Shown piece after piece: positions 30,201 through 45,200 of a stretch of 56,302 nucleotides of DNA. Made by a program: the position numbers and the translations under genes. Origin of the DNA: a virus; the IMG/VR virus record IMGVR_UViG_3300042567_001646, positions 1 to 56,302 of that record; one strand, 5' to 3'. The number at the start of each line of letters is the position of its first letter. Position 1 is the first letter of the stretch. The notes below the pieces were generated by a model. The model saw only the letters and a list, made by a program, of their open reading frames with translations, had not been told where the DNA came from and did no database searches.

Positions 30201-33200
30201 TACTTATTTGGTCGTTAACACTTTCTTTAGAACGGTTGTTATAAGATTTTTCCTTTTCATTTTTTAATGATTTAAATTCTTTAAATGAATCTGTTATTTG
30301 TTCTATTAATTCTTCAATAGTAATAGGATCTTTTAGTACATCTAAATTTTCATCTTTTAAAAACTGACTAACAGATTCAGTTTCTAAATCAGAAGCTTTC
30401 GAAATACTTGCAAGTGCTTCATTGTAATCATTCCCATAAGGATTACTTAATTTACTTGCAATAATATGTAAGTTATCTTTTGTTGCACGTGTGCTTGTAC
30501 TATTCTTAACTGTATTAATACGTTGAGATGTTTGCCCTTCTTCTCCAATTGTAACGTACTCTACATCAACTTCTTTAGATCCTAAAAAGAAATCTTTAGC
30601 GTGTTGATATTTAGATGGTAATAACTCTCTTATGTATATACGTTGTTTATAACCCAAAGATTCTATAATAGTTTTATAAAGAAAATAACTGTCAGCTAAT
30701 AAACGAATTTCTTTCATATCTAATTTAGCATTACTATCTGAAGTAACTGCATATCTTGCTTCTATTTCTTTAAAGGTTCCGTAAGCCATATTAAAGATAC
30801 GGAATAAACGGAAGCCAACAATACGTAAAGAAACTAATCTTCCTAAAAAATTATTAACTGAATCTTGTTGGCCATTAATTGTAATAGTTTTATCTAAAGC
30901 TTTTTCTAAATCTTTTTCTTGATTAAATATTTTTGAAACTTCAACAATTATATTTAAGTACTGATTATAAACTGAGTCTGGTACGTAAATGTCACCGAAC
31001 ATTTCTTTTTTAGAGTATTCATTTATTAATAAATTTGCGGCGTTTAATGCGCTTGCTTCTGATCTATAGCTACCTTGTAATTGTGTACTTTTAATTTCAA
31101 TACGTTTTTCTTTTAAAGCTTTTAACTCTTTATCTTCTATTAATAATTCTTCCATTTCAAAAGTATCTTTATCCATACCAATAGCAATTGCATTATCGTG
31201 GTCATCATCAACACCAAGTGTAATGTCTCTTATACCTACTTTGTTAGCACTTGCTAATACACGGTTTTTAAACGCACGTAAATATTCACTTACAAGCATA
31301 CGAATAGGTCCATGTTTAGCAATACCAATAATGTTATTAGCTTCTATAGATTGAGTACCTATAGTACCACGATCAACAATAGATTGATTTAAATAATTAG
31401 AGGCGTGTCTTTGTATTACGTTTTCTAATTTTTCTTTAGTTTTCTTTTTAGCTTTAGGATTTATAGCTTTTTTAAATTCACGAATAGCATCTTCGTTTCT
31501 TGAAAAATAAAATACATATAAGTATTGTTCATCTACTTCGTCAAATTTATCTACAACAATACCGTTCTTTTGATAGCCTTTATACTTTTTAATAAACTCT
31601 AAATAGTGTGGGTTTAATGAAGTTGCATTTTTATAGAACGTATCAAAGTGTCTTACTACAGCATCAACTTTATTAGGACCACTCATTACTTCCGCAAATG
31701 AAGTTAATTCTTTAACAACTAAAGCAGCAGCATATAATTTTTTATATAAGAAAACAAGTACATCTTCTGCATCTTGTTTAAAATAATCTTTATGTTTAAC
31801 TGCATCTACTGCATCTATATAAATTTTTGTTTCTGGGTTATACGCAACTTCTTTAAACCAACCGTTGTAAACTTGATCAGTAAAATTAGGTAACATTTGT
31901 TTAGCAAAATTATTAGCGTCTTTGTTAATTTTTTCTTTAAGATCTTCAAAACTTAATCCTGCTTCTTGATCTTTTAAAGCAGTTGAATATATTGTGTTTC
32001 TAAATGTACCCAATACTTTTTCAAATGTTAACGTTAATGAATCTACAGAAACAATATTTCTTAAAGGATCTTTAAAACTATTCCAAACATTACCTGTTTG
32101 ATCTCTATTAATATTTGGGAATATGCTTAACGTAGATTTAGAAGTTTGAATTTTTCTTACACCACCGAATATAAGAATACCGACTTTAGATCCTTGGAAA
32201 CGTGTAACCGTTTCATTACGTCCAACACTGTATAATTTTCTAAAGAATACTTTTTTTATTATTTCAGCGTTAGCTTTTTCTTTTCGGTTTCTAATAATTT
32301 CATCTACGCCCGTTTTAATAATATATTCTTTATCTTTAACTGATAAATGTTTTTCTAAAACTTCACCATTAACAACATTAAAATCTTTACGGCTAACATA
32401 TTGTGTTAAATCATATTTTTTAGCATCAATAATTTTTTGGAATAAATAAGAACGTGCAGCAATATTGAAATATCTTTTATCTTCTAATGCTTTTTTAACT
32501 GCAGCTGGATCTTTGTAGTCTTTTAATTCAAAGTCAGGCGCTGTGTTTAAGTTAAAAAGTTTTCTTATTGCAACGTTTAAAAATTCTTTTTGTTCAGTTT
32601 CAGTCCAGTCTAAAGTTTCTGGTATAACAAGATTGTTAATATCTTTTTGAATACCTTCGTATAAAGAACCATATAATTCTGACCATTTATATGTTGTTCG
32701 TATTTTTTCAAAAACGGATTTACCTACAGAAGTATATTCATAACCAATGTTTTGAATACGTTTATTGGTTTTAACATCAGGTATTAATTCTTTACGTATT
32801 TTTTCTAAGTAGCCTTCTACATATCTTCTTTCTTTTTTAATTGGGTCCCAAGTAAAGTACCCTTCATCGTAATAAGATTCTTTAGTGGCATCATCTCGAT
32901 CAAAACGTCCATCAATAAATTGTTGTTGGCTTAAAGCAATCATACCAATAGTATCACCATCGTTATCAGCACCCATCATTTTGTACATATATGGGTTAGC
33001 TTCAATAGCTGCGTGGTCGTGGTAACCTATAATTTTTAAAGTAGGTGTAGAGTTAGCATCTTGGATAGGCCACCGTGCTGTTAGTACCCAACCAAATTTA
33101 CGCCCTAACTTATTCTTATAAAAGCTAATAGTATTGTTTTTATTAACAGTGTATAAAATATTTTCAACACCGTTAATACTGTCATTAGTCATGCCTTGTT

Positions 33201-36200
33201 TATGTAAATGAATAATAAATGCTTCTAGTTCTTCTTTGTTTTTTAAACTTATTTCGTAATTTAATCCTGTATCTTTGACATTAATACCACTAAAATTTTG
33301 TTTCTTTGCAGTGTAATTAAAAGCGTTAATAAGTTTTAACCAGGTGGTTTCGTCAAGTTTTTCTAGTTGTAACCAGTCTTTCTTTTTACTTAAAGTTTCC
33401 CAAGAGTCTCTAGAAGTTCGTAAATTACCTAAACTTAAATCAATGTTGGCAAGTAATTGTTGTCTAACACCAGGGTGTTTACGATATAAATATGTATAGA
33501 TAGCACCTGAGTCAGATGTTAAAAATTCTTGAGCACGATTCCGTGAAGCTAAATTAATTTCTTTTAATTTAATATCAAACCATGATTTATCTTTTGCGTT
33601 GCTTTCAAGACGCATGTTAAAGAACATCATGTACTCTTGTGCGTTATCAATTAAAGGTGTTTCTGATCTTGCTTTAATATTATCTACGGTTTTTTTAATA
33701 TCGTAATTGCCATTACTTAATTTAATAGCATAAGCTTCAAGGAACTTTTCAATGCCATAGCTTTGAATTTCTGAGTAAATACTTATTTCTTTTCTAAAGT
33801 CTTGATCTAATAAAACTTTAAAGTCTACACCTTTCATACCTAAAATTGCAACAAAAGAAGGCGTTACAGGTACACCGCCTTCAACGTTACCTTTTATATC
33901 ACGATTAAATATTGCTAACTCAGGGTTACTGTTAAGCCTTGCGTTTACAGACATCTTTTCTGCGGTGTGATCAGCATCAGCAATCACATAGATTTCACCG
34001 CGTTGTATGTCTAAACCTTTAAAGTTATCAATTACAACATCACCTTTGTCTGTAACACGTTCTATAGTAATGTCTTCTGTAATAACATCATAAGTAAGAT
34101 CACTAAATATTTTTACTTTATTGACAGAGTCTTCGCCAAATAAATCTAATAGAATATTATAATAATCTTCACCAGAATCAAGGATAATTTTTCCTTCTTT
34201 AATAACAAATAAATCTTTTAATTCTTTGTCTTTAGACGCAAGTATACGTAAGGCACGTTCAGTTAAACCATATTTTTTAATAAACGCTTTATTTAAAATA
34301 GCAGATGTTTTATTAGGATTATCTAATAATTCTTTACCACGTTTTTGTAACTCAGAATTAACTAAATATTTTCTAATACTATTCATCGTTTGTTCTAGTA
34401 CAGCACCCCCAGCACCACGTTGTTGTACCGAAGATTTATTAGCAATAATACTAACACCAAACTTTTCACGTATCCCATCTTCAAAACGAATAGCACCTTT
34501 AAATCCCCACATGCCTAACCAAATTTTCCAGCCTTCATTAGCACCTAAAATTTTAGCTACTTTTCTATCTATAATAAGTGCGTCTTCATAAGCCGCAGGC
34601 ATATCCATAAAGCCTATTTCTAAATTCATACCTATCTTGTGAAATATGTTTCGTTTATAAAATTCAAATTGTTTTTCTGTCAATTGATTAGGAGTAAACG
34701 TATTAATAAGTGTGCCATTTTCTGCTCTTCGTTCTAATAAATCAGTTAATAAATCACCCGTAGCAGGGTTATCTTTAATAGCTTGTTCAAAATATAATTC
34801 TAAAAGCTCTTCAAATTTTACAGATCTATTTAACTTGTCTTCAAAACTGTAGATGTTATTAATTAAACCATACGGTGTATACTCTAAATATTGTTTATTG
34901 TAAGGTAAAATAATACGAGCAGGATTTGTGTTAAGTGTATGTGGCATATCTACGTTAGTAGGTAAATATATAGGTACAGATTTACCGGAACTTCCTTCTG
35001 CAGATTTTTCTAAATCAAGCAAGACTCCAATCTTGCTGGCACCCTCACTGGTCCAATCTATAACCATGTTTGCACTATAAGTAGAAGGTACTAATAACAA
35101 GTATTTACTTGGGTCATTGCTTACAAATCTAGAAAGTGTACGATCTGCTAATCCTTGGTAAATTGTTTTAGTGTTATTTATTTTTTCTTTTTTACGTGCA
35201 TAGTTATGAACATCTAAAAATCTAAAGAATCTATTTTTTAGTACTTGAGTCATGTTAATAACTTCTAAAACAGTATCAGGTATAGCATCATCAAAGACTT
35301 CGTCTTTTAAAAACTTTTCTGTAAGAACCTTACCACCTCTAACACCTTCATCATTTAATTCAAATAAGCCAAGCTTTCTGTATTTTTCATAATGTGATAA
35401 CACACGTTTAATACTTTCAAAGCTGTGGTCTACACCATCTTCTAAATACACAATATTTTGTGGTAGTTTAGTATGACCAAGTTTTACTTGACCCTTAGCA
35501 TCTTTGTAATTAAAGAAACGTTTTAACCAATCGTTAATATCTTCATCTTCTTTAGGTCCTTGTAGTTTAATTGTTTTAACTTCTAATGTTTTACCAGCTT
35601 CAATATAAGTGTAATTAAATTCAAAGGATACTTTACCACCTTTTAAACTAAACTTATAACTATTAACAACGCCATTAAAATTATCAAATAAATTAACGAT
35701 AAAAAAGTTTTCTGTAGGTCTTCTTATTAAAGCAACATCTTCTTTAATAACCAGTGCTTTACGATCTACACCTTCATGTACATCTTTATACACACGGGTT
35801 ACGTTAGGAATGTTTAATTGTTGAATAAACTCTAACCCTTCTTTTTGATTAGCTAAATTTTCTAATGAATCTAAACGTTCTTCTTTTGCTAGGTTTTCAA
35901 TGTTTACTTTACCGCCATTTAAAATAGTATAAATGTGATCAAATTCCATTTCTTTTTTAATTGCATCAAGTTTCTTAACTCTGCTTAAAACTTCTACAAA
36001 CTTATTAGTAACTGCTTCTGTGTTAACTTCTAAATCAGTTTGTTTTCTGTCAAATTTTAAACGGTTTAATAAATCAATATTGTTATTAACGTAATCTAAT
36101 TCATCTTTAATAGCTAATGCAACAAGTGTACGCATGTTTAAAGTATCTATTTTTCCAACAAGATTATCTTTTTCTTTTAATAAACTAAGTAATTTTGTCA

Positions 36201-39200
36201 CACCTTTATTTTTACTAAACAATTCTACTAAGTTAGCAAATCGTTTGTCTTGAATAATATTTGTGTTTTCTTTTAATTTTAATATATTAAAAAATTTATT
36301 TAAGATATTAATTAAATCAGCATCATCAATTTTTAAATCAGGAATTTTTTTAAAGTCAGCACCTAGTACTTCAGGTCCAATGTTATTCCAAGTCTCTACT
36401 AATTCTTGAAGCTTAACAATTGCTAAAGCTTTAAACTCTTCAGTCTTTTGATTTATTATATCTTCTATTTTTTTATCAAACGTAGAACTTGCTGCAACTT
36501 TACCGTTGTTTAAAAGAGTAATCATAGTAGTAAGTTCTTGACTACGTTTATTATAAGCGTCTAATATTTTATTTTTTTCTGCAGCATCCTTGATGCTTAT
36601 AATAGTAGAATCAATAAATGTAGCTAAAAGTTTTTTAACTTCAGTAGATTCAATATCTATTTTTCCATTAGGACTTTCTTCAATTATGCTCATTAACTTT
36701 TCTAAAGCTTGCACACTGTTGTTTAATTCTAATTGTAAGTTATCTAATTCTATTTTTAATAGACTATAGTTTGTTATATTCGTAGAACTATAACCATATT
36801 TATCTTCATTAAGTTTTTCTTTTAGAACTTTATTAATTCTATACGTTGTATTTTTTGTAATCTCTTGTAACTTTTTAGAGGTTTTTCTAAGAATTTCAAA
36901 AAGAGTTTCTTTTTTAACAACACCATCTTCTACTTTCTTTGTTAAATCTTCAATTGTTTTTTCTACTTCTTTATATTCTTTTAATGTTTTTGCTTGGTCA
37001 GTAGCTAACTCTGTTAGTTTTTCTTTATGAGACTTTCTACCAGAAGTTTCAATAAAAGCAATAAATCTAAGTACTTGTTGTACTTGTAAATCAATTGAAG
37101 TATTTGCTTCGTTATAATTAAAGTCTGTTACTTGATCATCAGCGATGTTTAATTCTTCTTTAACAGCGTCTGTAATTAACTGTCTTACGCTTGTTAATTT
37201 AGGATCACCAGCAATACTATCTACACCTTGTTGTATCTGTGCAGTAAATTCTTCTTCCATTATTTTTAATAACTCATCTGTGTAAGCTAAAATTTTAGCA
37301 TCTTCTCGTATGTTATGTCTTAACATCCAACCTTCATTAAAATATTTAAATATAGCATTTCTAATATCTAAACGTTTAATAGGATCTTTTTCATTAATGT
37401 AGTCAAGTACTAAACTTTTTATAGTATTATATTGTGATTTTTCTCCTGTAAATAAACTTACTTTACGACCTTGATTTGTTACTATACTTAAACGACTTTC
37501 AACATTTTTAATAACATCTTGTATTAAAATGTTTTCTATTTCACGATCAAACTTACCTATAGCTGTTAAGTCAGCTTTGTTTAAAGGTATACCTTTTTTT
37601 AATTTTTGATTAATTCTAGTTATTTCTTTTTTATTAGCAGCAATTAAACGTGCAGCATCTCCACGTGTAACAGCGTCGTTAACACTAGCGTACTCCATGC
37701 GTTCTCTTATAGCTTTAGGATCGTTATCTCTTATTAATTGGTAATATAAGTTTACTTTTAAAGTACTAGCAAGACGTTGAATAAATTGATTGTAGTTAGG
37801 AAAGTCAAAATCTTCACCGTTATGTGCAATAATAGGTACATTTTTAGGCGCTGCGTTTACTTCGTTTATAAAAAGACGGGTAACTTCTATGTCATTACGC
37901 TGACCTATTACATACTTAATAGTAGTATCTATACGTTTATCTAATTCATCTTTTATTGTTTTATTTAAAAGATTATAGTACTCATCTTGATCTGTATTTC
38001 TCCAAACTTTTTTAGTTTTAGTTGGGTCAGCATTAACCCAAGCTTTAAAGCCTTCCATTTCTTTTACATACATACGTCTTTGTTGTTCATAAAACCGTGT
38101 TAATTCAGGAGACAATTTAGTTTCTACTTTACCGTTTACAAGTTCTTCTGTTTTACCTTCAATAAATATTTGATTTGTCATAAATTGATTTAACACATCA
38201 AAAGATAATTTACCTTTAACGTTTTTAAATTTTAATATAGTTAATTGATATGGAATTTTATTACCGTTACTATCTGTTACAGTTTCCATGTCTAAAATAA
38301 TAAACTCTTCAGGTAAGTTTTGACCTGCTTTTTTCATCTGGGCCATATAATTAAAAGCAGTAATAACACCATCTGTTATACCATTATGTAGCCCTATATT
38401 TTTTTCACCGTCAGTATTAGTATCTTTAATTAGTTGTACTAATTTATCATAACCACCTATGTAATATTGACCGGCATCTTTAATAATTTTTTCAATAACC
38501 TCAACACTAGTCTGTTCAACATTAATTTTATTTAAGTTTCTATACGTATCTAAATTACTATTACCATAAGGCTTTTCTTCTTTTCTAGCACTTATAAGGT
38601 TATCATAACGATTCTGTATACCCTTCTTATCGCTTTCAGCTTTTTCTAATAACTCATTTAATTTAGCAATACGTGCAGGTACTTCTGTAGAGTAATCTTT
38701 TAATGCTTCTTTTTCTTTTTTTAAAGCAACAATTTTATCTGTTAGTTCTTTTCTTTGCGCAATTAAATCATCGTGTTCTTTTTTATATAAAGTAGTATCA
38801 TTTGATAATATGTAAGACGCAAGATACTCATCTGATATTTCTTTATTTGTTTCAGCACTTACTTTTTTTGCAACACGTTTTAACACAGTAGTAGGATCTT
38901 GATTACCTTCTGTTTTTAAAACATTAATGACATTATTACTATTTTTAATATTAACTTTATTTTTTGTTATACGACTTTTTAATTCTATTAACGCTTTTAT
39001 AGTCTGTTCTAAATCATAATTCTTTTGATTAGTAATTAAATTATTTATAGTTATTTCAAATTCACCTTTAAGTTCTTTTAATTGGTCTTTACTATATTTA
39101 TCTTTAGTAGTTTCTACAACAGTAGATTTATTAATTGCGTCTTCTACTTTTTTAAGTTCATCTAATATATATTCTTTTTGTTTAAATGAATTAATATCCA

Positions 39201-42200
39201 TGTTGTCAAAAGGATATGATTTTAATTCTAATAATCTTTCTAATACTAATAAAACTTCTCTTGGTATTTCTATAGTTGTAACGTTACTTCCTGTACCAAC
39301 AACTTCAAAACCTTCTTGTATAGAAGGTTGAGCTACGCCTCTGTTTGCTTTTTTTCTTTTTTCTAATTCTTTTTCGTCCGATTTAAAATCAGATTGTTTT
39401 ACAAAATAAAGTTTTTCTGAGCTAACATAAGTTATTGGTATTTGTAAAGATGTTGACCAGCTACCAGTTGGTTCATCTCCACCACGTACATATAATCTTT
39501 CTGTACTACTATTAACTATGTTTTTTATTTTTGTTATAAACGTATTTAATTGATTTCTTACATAAGGATTTTCAATTAAAAATTTAAGTATATCATCGTT
39601 TAATAAATTTCTTTTTTTCCAATCAATCTTACTGTATTCTTCTTCTTCTTTATTTAATGCTTCTCTAAACTTATCAAATAGTGGATGACTTTTTCCAAAG
39701 GCATCAAACTCTGCTTGGGTTTTGTCAGTGTTTGGTATTTCACGGCCACTATCTACCCAGTCTTTTTTTATTTGTTGATAAAAACTTTCTCTTAAATCTG
39801 AAGCTTCTTCTAATTTTTCAAACATTAAAACAATTTCTTTTTCGTAAGAAGTTATTTTACTTTCTATTTCTTTTAAACCTTCTTCTTTTCCAAGTTTTTC
39901 TTTAACTTGTAAAACATTTAAGCTACTTTTTATTTTAAAAGAACTTAAATAATTGCTGTCTTCTTTATTAATAGTAGCAATTAATTGTTTAGTTAGCGTT
40001 AATAATCCTTGAAGTGTAAATTTCTTTAAGTAAATAAGTTTGTTTAATTCTGTTTTGTAACGTTCTTTTGTTATATCTTTTTTATTAATTCCTAACTTAT
40101 GTAAATCATAATTAATTTTAAGTTGCGCGTATGTTGCCCACAAAAATTTACGATATGAAAGCTCATTAGCTCTATCATGTTTTTTAAATGTAAATGTTTC
40201 TTTTTTATTTTTAACATCTTGTATAGCTTTATCAATAACAGTTTCATAATTATCAAAATCTTCCAGTCCAAAAGTATTAAAGTATTCATCTTGTGCTTGT
40301 GCTAAATAATTTTCTGCTTTATTTAAGTATTCACTTTGTGATTTTAAAAGAATATCCGTACTTTTTTTATCTAGTGTAAGTGAATCTTTTAAATCTTTTT
40401 GTTCTTTTGCAGCAATTTCTTTAGCAGCACCTTTAAAACTTCCATAGTAAGCTCTTTGAATTTTATTAACATGATATCTAGCGATAGCTAACTGTCTTCC
40501 TTTACGACTTAAACCATCTTCTGTATCACTAATAATTTTATCACCGTCTGTAAAATATTTATTAATGTTATCAATTCTATTTTCATTATTTTTAATAATG
40601 GATTCATAACCTTTTCTATAAGTACCCCAGGTCTTTTTTGAAACTTTAGAATCTTTTGGATCAACTCCATTAATTAAAGTTTTTTGAAGTGTATTAATTG
40701 TATTAATTTTATCTTCTGCATTTTTAATAAAGTTATTATAATCTTCGACTGTTTGTATATTAATACCTAATTCAATTAATGATTTAACATTATTTTCAAA
40801 AGTATCTTTTTTATATGTATTTCTAATTTTTGCAAATGCTTTATATTCTTTTGTAGATAACCACGTTTTTGCTTCAATTAAATCATCTCTTATTTTATCG
40901 TACAGTTCAAAAAACTTAACAGACTTTTTATTTTTAAATTTGTTTATTTTATCTTGGTTTTCTTTTTGAGCCTTTGTTAATAATTTTTCATTGAACTCTT
41001 CGTATTCTTTAATAAGCGAAGGTGTATTTTCATACACAGCAATTAAAATTTTTTCTTTTCTGTCTTTTGCTTCTTTATCAATAGTAGTTATTTCATTATT
41101 TAAAATAACTTGAGATGATTCTAAAATGTTTATTTGTGTTAATAATTCTAATTCTTTTTTATTTATAGCAGCAAGATCTGTATTACTAAAATTAAACATA
41201 GATTTTAAACTATCTAATCTATTTGTTAATGTTACAGCTTCTTCTTTTAATTTATTGACAGTATTAGTAATTAATTCCCAGCTTACAATTGTAGGTAATT
41301 TTTTAAAATCATAATCTTTATCTCCAGCTACACCTTCTTCTATAGTATCCCATAACAGTCTTTCCCCTTTATCAAGATTTAATTGACTGCTTAAAATTTT
41401 TGTAAGGTCATTAATATTTTGAATACGTTTAGTTACTTCACTTCTTTCCTTAGGAGTCATTGCTTCTAAAACAGCTTTAGGAAAAATAATATTAATAGCT
41501 TTTCTAATTGATCCTGCTGTTTCAATTTGATTAGCAAGGCTAGTTAACTTTGAAATATTATAACGTTGCTGTGCGTCTGATATAGTTTTTATTTGATCTT
41601 CAAGATAACGCAATCTAGTTTGTGCTTGTGCTTTTGTTTTATTGTCAAACTTATTGATAAGAATATAACCCATAACTGCTTGTACAAACTCTGGGGTTAC
41701 ATCAAGTAAATGACGACGAGAATTAAAATAATTAACTATGTCTTCTACTTGTTGGTTTATACGTTTTAATTGTTCTGGATCATTTATAGAATCAACATAT
41801 TTTTTAAAATCATTTTTATAAATAGTAATAAATTCTTTACGTTGAGATATATTATTAATAGCAATAGCTATTTCTAAAAAACGAACAAAGTTAATATCTT
41901 CTACTTCTGGTTTAATTAACTTTAATAGATTTGTATATCGTTGCATTAATGCCGTGTAATCAATATTTCTAGAAGGAACTTCATCAATATTTTTAGCGTA
42001 CTGTTCACTTGTGTAATGAAAACTAATATCTCCTAAAGCTTGTTCAATTATTTTAGCAACAGTTGCATTATAGTTTGGATTTGAATTAGGTATAAATATA
42101 ACTTTAAAAGTATCACGCATTTGTTGTAATATAATTTTGCTAATATTATTAGGTGTAGTTAAAATATATTTACGTTCAGGTGTAACATTTGTATCAGGCA

Positions 42201-45200
42201 CATCTTCATTTTTTAAAACAATAGTATCTAATCTATTGTTTATATCTTCTACATATGTACCTGCGTTAATTAAATAACTGACAGAATTATAAATATCTCT
42301 TAAGATACTATTTTCAAATACATCTTTTTTTGGATTTGTTTCAAACGTTCCCGTAGCTTCTAAAGCTTTAACACGTTTAATGTTTTTACGTATTTCTTTA
42401 TCTCTAAATCTATCAACAGCGTCACTCCAAGACCATTTAGCGCCTTCAAATTTTTGATTAATATAAATAGATTTAATCATATTTAATAATGAAACAAAGA
42501 CAAAAGCATTATCATTAGAACTAAATTTATTTATTAGTACTATCATTAAGTCATCAACAGTTTTGTACACTTCAAATAATCTTACAATTTCTTCATAGTC
42601 AGTAAATCCTATTTCAGCAAAAAATTGTCTAATTTTATTAACGCGTGTTATTTCATCGTGTTCAATTTCTTTACCATAAGCATGTGTGTATCCTAATATA
42701 AATTTTTTAAAATATGACATAAAATCTTTACTATCATTTAGTAAAGGTATTTTCATTAAACTATATAACTCGTAAGGACTTTCAAATTTATCTTCTGATT
42801 TTTTACTTCTAAAGCTAGCCATTACTTTATAAACATTATCATCAATAGGAAGATTTAAATCACCTGTAATAGTTCTAAATTTCTCAACTTCTATATTATA
42901 ACTTTTTAGGTACTCTTCAAAAATTTCAACGGTAGTAACTTGATTTTTTCTTTCACGATAAAAAATTAAATTAATAAACATTTCAGTTATATTACGTATT
43001 TGTGGGTCTTGAATATTATCTAAGTATTCATTAACGCTTGCATATTTTACTTGAGGTATAGTGGTGTTTTGGTCTATTACAGCTACTTTATTAGTAGCAC
43101 CAAACATCGTATCTTCTAATTTATCTATGATACTTTCGATTGTTTTATTAATATCTAAATTATTAAAAGATAATCCTGGAACAAGTGCAATTAACTGCAC
43201 TATAATTTCAGACATACTTGTAACTATTTTTCCGCCTTCTGCGTTAGGGTCGTCTAATGTGTATGTTCTAAATTCTTCTTTAGGTTTTTTATACCAAGCT
43301 GCCACATCTTCTTTATTTTTTTTAATTAAATCAGCTAGTATTGAATTGATAGTATCTTTAGTATTGGGGTCTGCTGCTAAAGCTTTTTCATACAACATAA
43401 AAGCTTCACCACCTAAACGAACAGTAGGGGTTTTTCTTGCGTTTGTACTAATCTTTGTTAAGTAAGTACTTATAGTTTGCTTCAATAACATTTCTTGTAA
43501 ACGTAATACTTCATCCTTATTTATACTATCTAAGTTATTATTAAGTTTTAAATCAATAAACATCTTTCCAAAGTTATATAACTTTTCATAAGAAGAAGAT
43601 ATATTTTGAAATTCATCTTCAGGCAAAGCTTTAATACCCGCTACAAATTGTTCTAAAGTAATGCCTGGTTGACCTAGATACGTGGCAAATGATCCGGCTA
43701 CGGATATTAATAGTCTTTTAATATCTAAAAAGTCTTCATCTTTTAATGTATTAAAAACTGTATCTTGATCAATATTAAAAAACGATAAAGCGTTTATTAA
43801 ATCTTCGTTTTTAAAATCTCCGTATTCAAAAATATTTTTATTATTCTTAATAACATAAAGTAAGTTAGACCAGTTTAAATTAATAGAAGTGCCTTTAATT
43901 CTTGCGTTACTTTCTTTAACTTTTTCTTTATAAAATTTACGTGTTTTTCTAACGCTTCTAGCTATTTGTGTTTCTAAAGTAACACCATCGGTTTGTTTAA
44001 GATTAAACATTTCTTTTAATCTTTGTATACCATAAAGTCTTTCTTCTACACGGTTAACAGTATTAAACATTGTTAGATTTTCATTATACTTATTATTATC
44101 ATTAATAAAGTTTGTATTAGCTTCTCTTAAAATTTTTATTCTAGCCGATATTTCTTGTGCTGTAATAAAAAATTCTAAACCACTAGTAAAATATTGTTCA
44201 AGTTTACCAATAATTTTTTTATAAAAACTTTCTTGTATATATTTTAACTTTGTAATAAAAGAATAAGTAGTATCTTTTAATTGCTCTAGTGTGTTTAAAA
44301 AAACTTTATTGTATATGTCGTTATAGTTATCAAAGTCGATGTCAGAGTCTTTGTATTCTTTTTGCATAACGCTTAAAGCTTCTTTAACTTTTTCAAGTAA
44401 TGTAACATCGCCAATTTTAATGGTCGTTAAATAGTTGTATGTATTTGGATCTGATTTACTTACATCTCTTTCAAGGTTATCTAGATCGTACCCATCTTTT
44501 ATATATTGATTAACAAAAAATATTTTACCAACAACATCAAGGTTATAACCTTTGTATCCTAATAGTTCGTTAAATCGTCTAAACGCTAATTCTTTTTTAG
44601 CAAGTCTAAACAATTTTTTAAAGTCATTTGTTTTAGTATAATCTAAAGCAATCGTATTACCAGGTTCCACAATTGCATATTGTTTAAATAACACAGCATA
44701 CTTTTGTAAACGTTCAACAACATAATCATAGTGTTCTTGTGTAGTTTTAAAAGGTGTACCTGCTGTATCTTGTTGAGCTCTTAAACGTTCTACATTTTCT
44801 AAATCATTAATAAAGCCGTTTAAGATTCCACCTTTATTACTTTTAACGTTTAATATATTTGTTTCAACTTTACCTTTAATTTTGCCGGTAGTAGGATCTT
44901 TAATTACAATATAATCAAAATAATTAACGTATTTAAATGTATTAGACATTTCTAAAATATCAGTAAACTGTTGTGGAGTTACAATAAAAACTTCTCGCGC
45001 TCTATTGTTTTTTGTTTTAACACTATTTTCTAATATGTATTTTAAAGAGGAATCTATTTCAAAATTATTACGATTTATTATTAATACATATTTATCATTA
45101 GAACTATACACATCAAAATTTGAGGAGTCTATATTACTTTCCGATAATTTAGTTTTTAATTTTGAATTTAATTCTAATGTTAAAGACTGGTCATTCTTTT

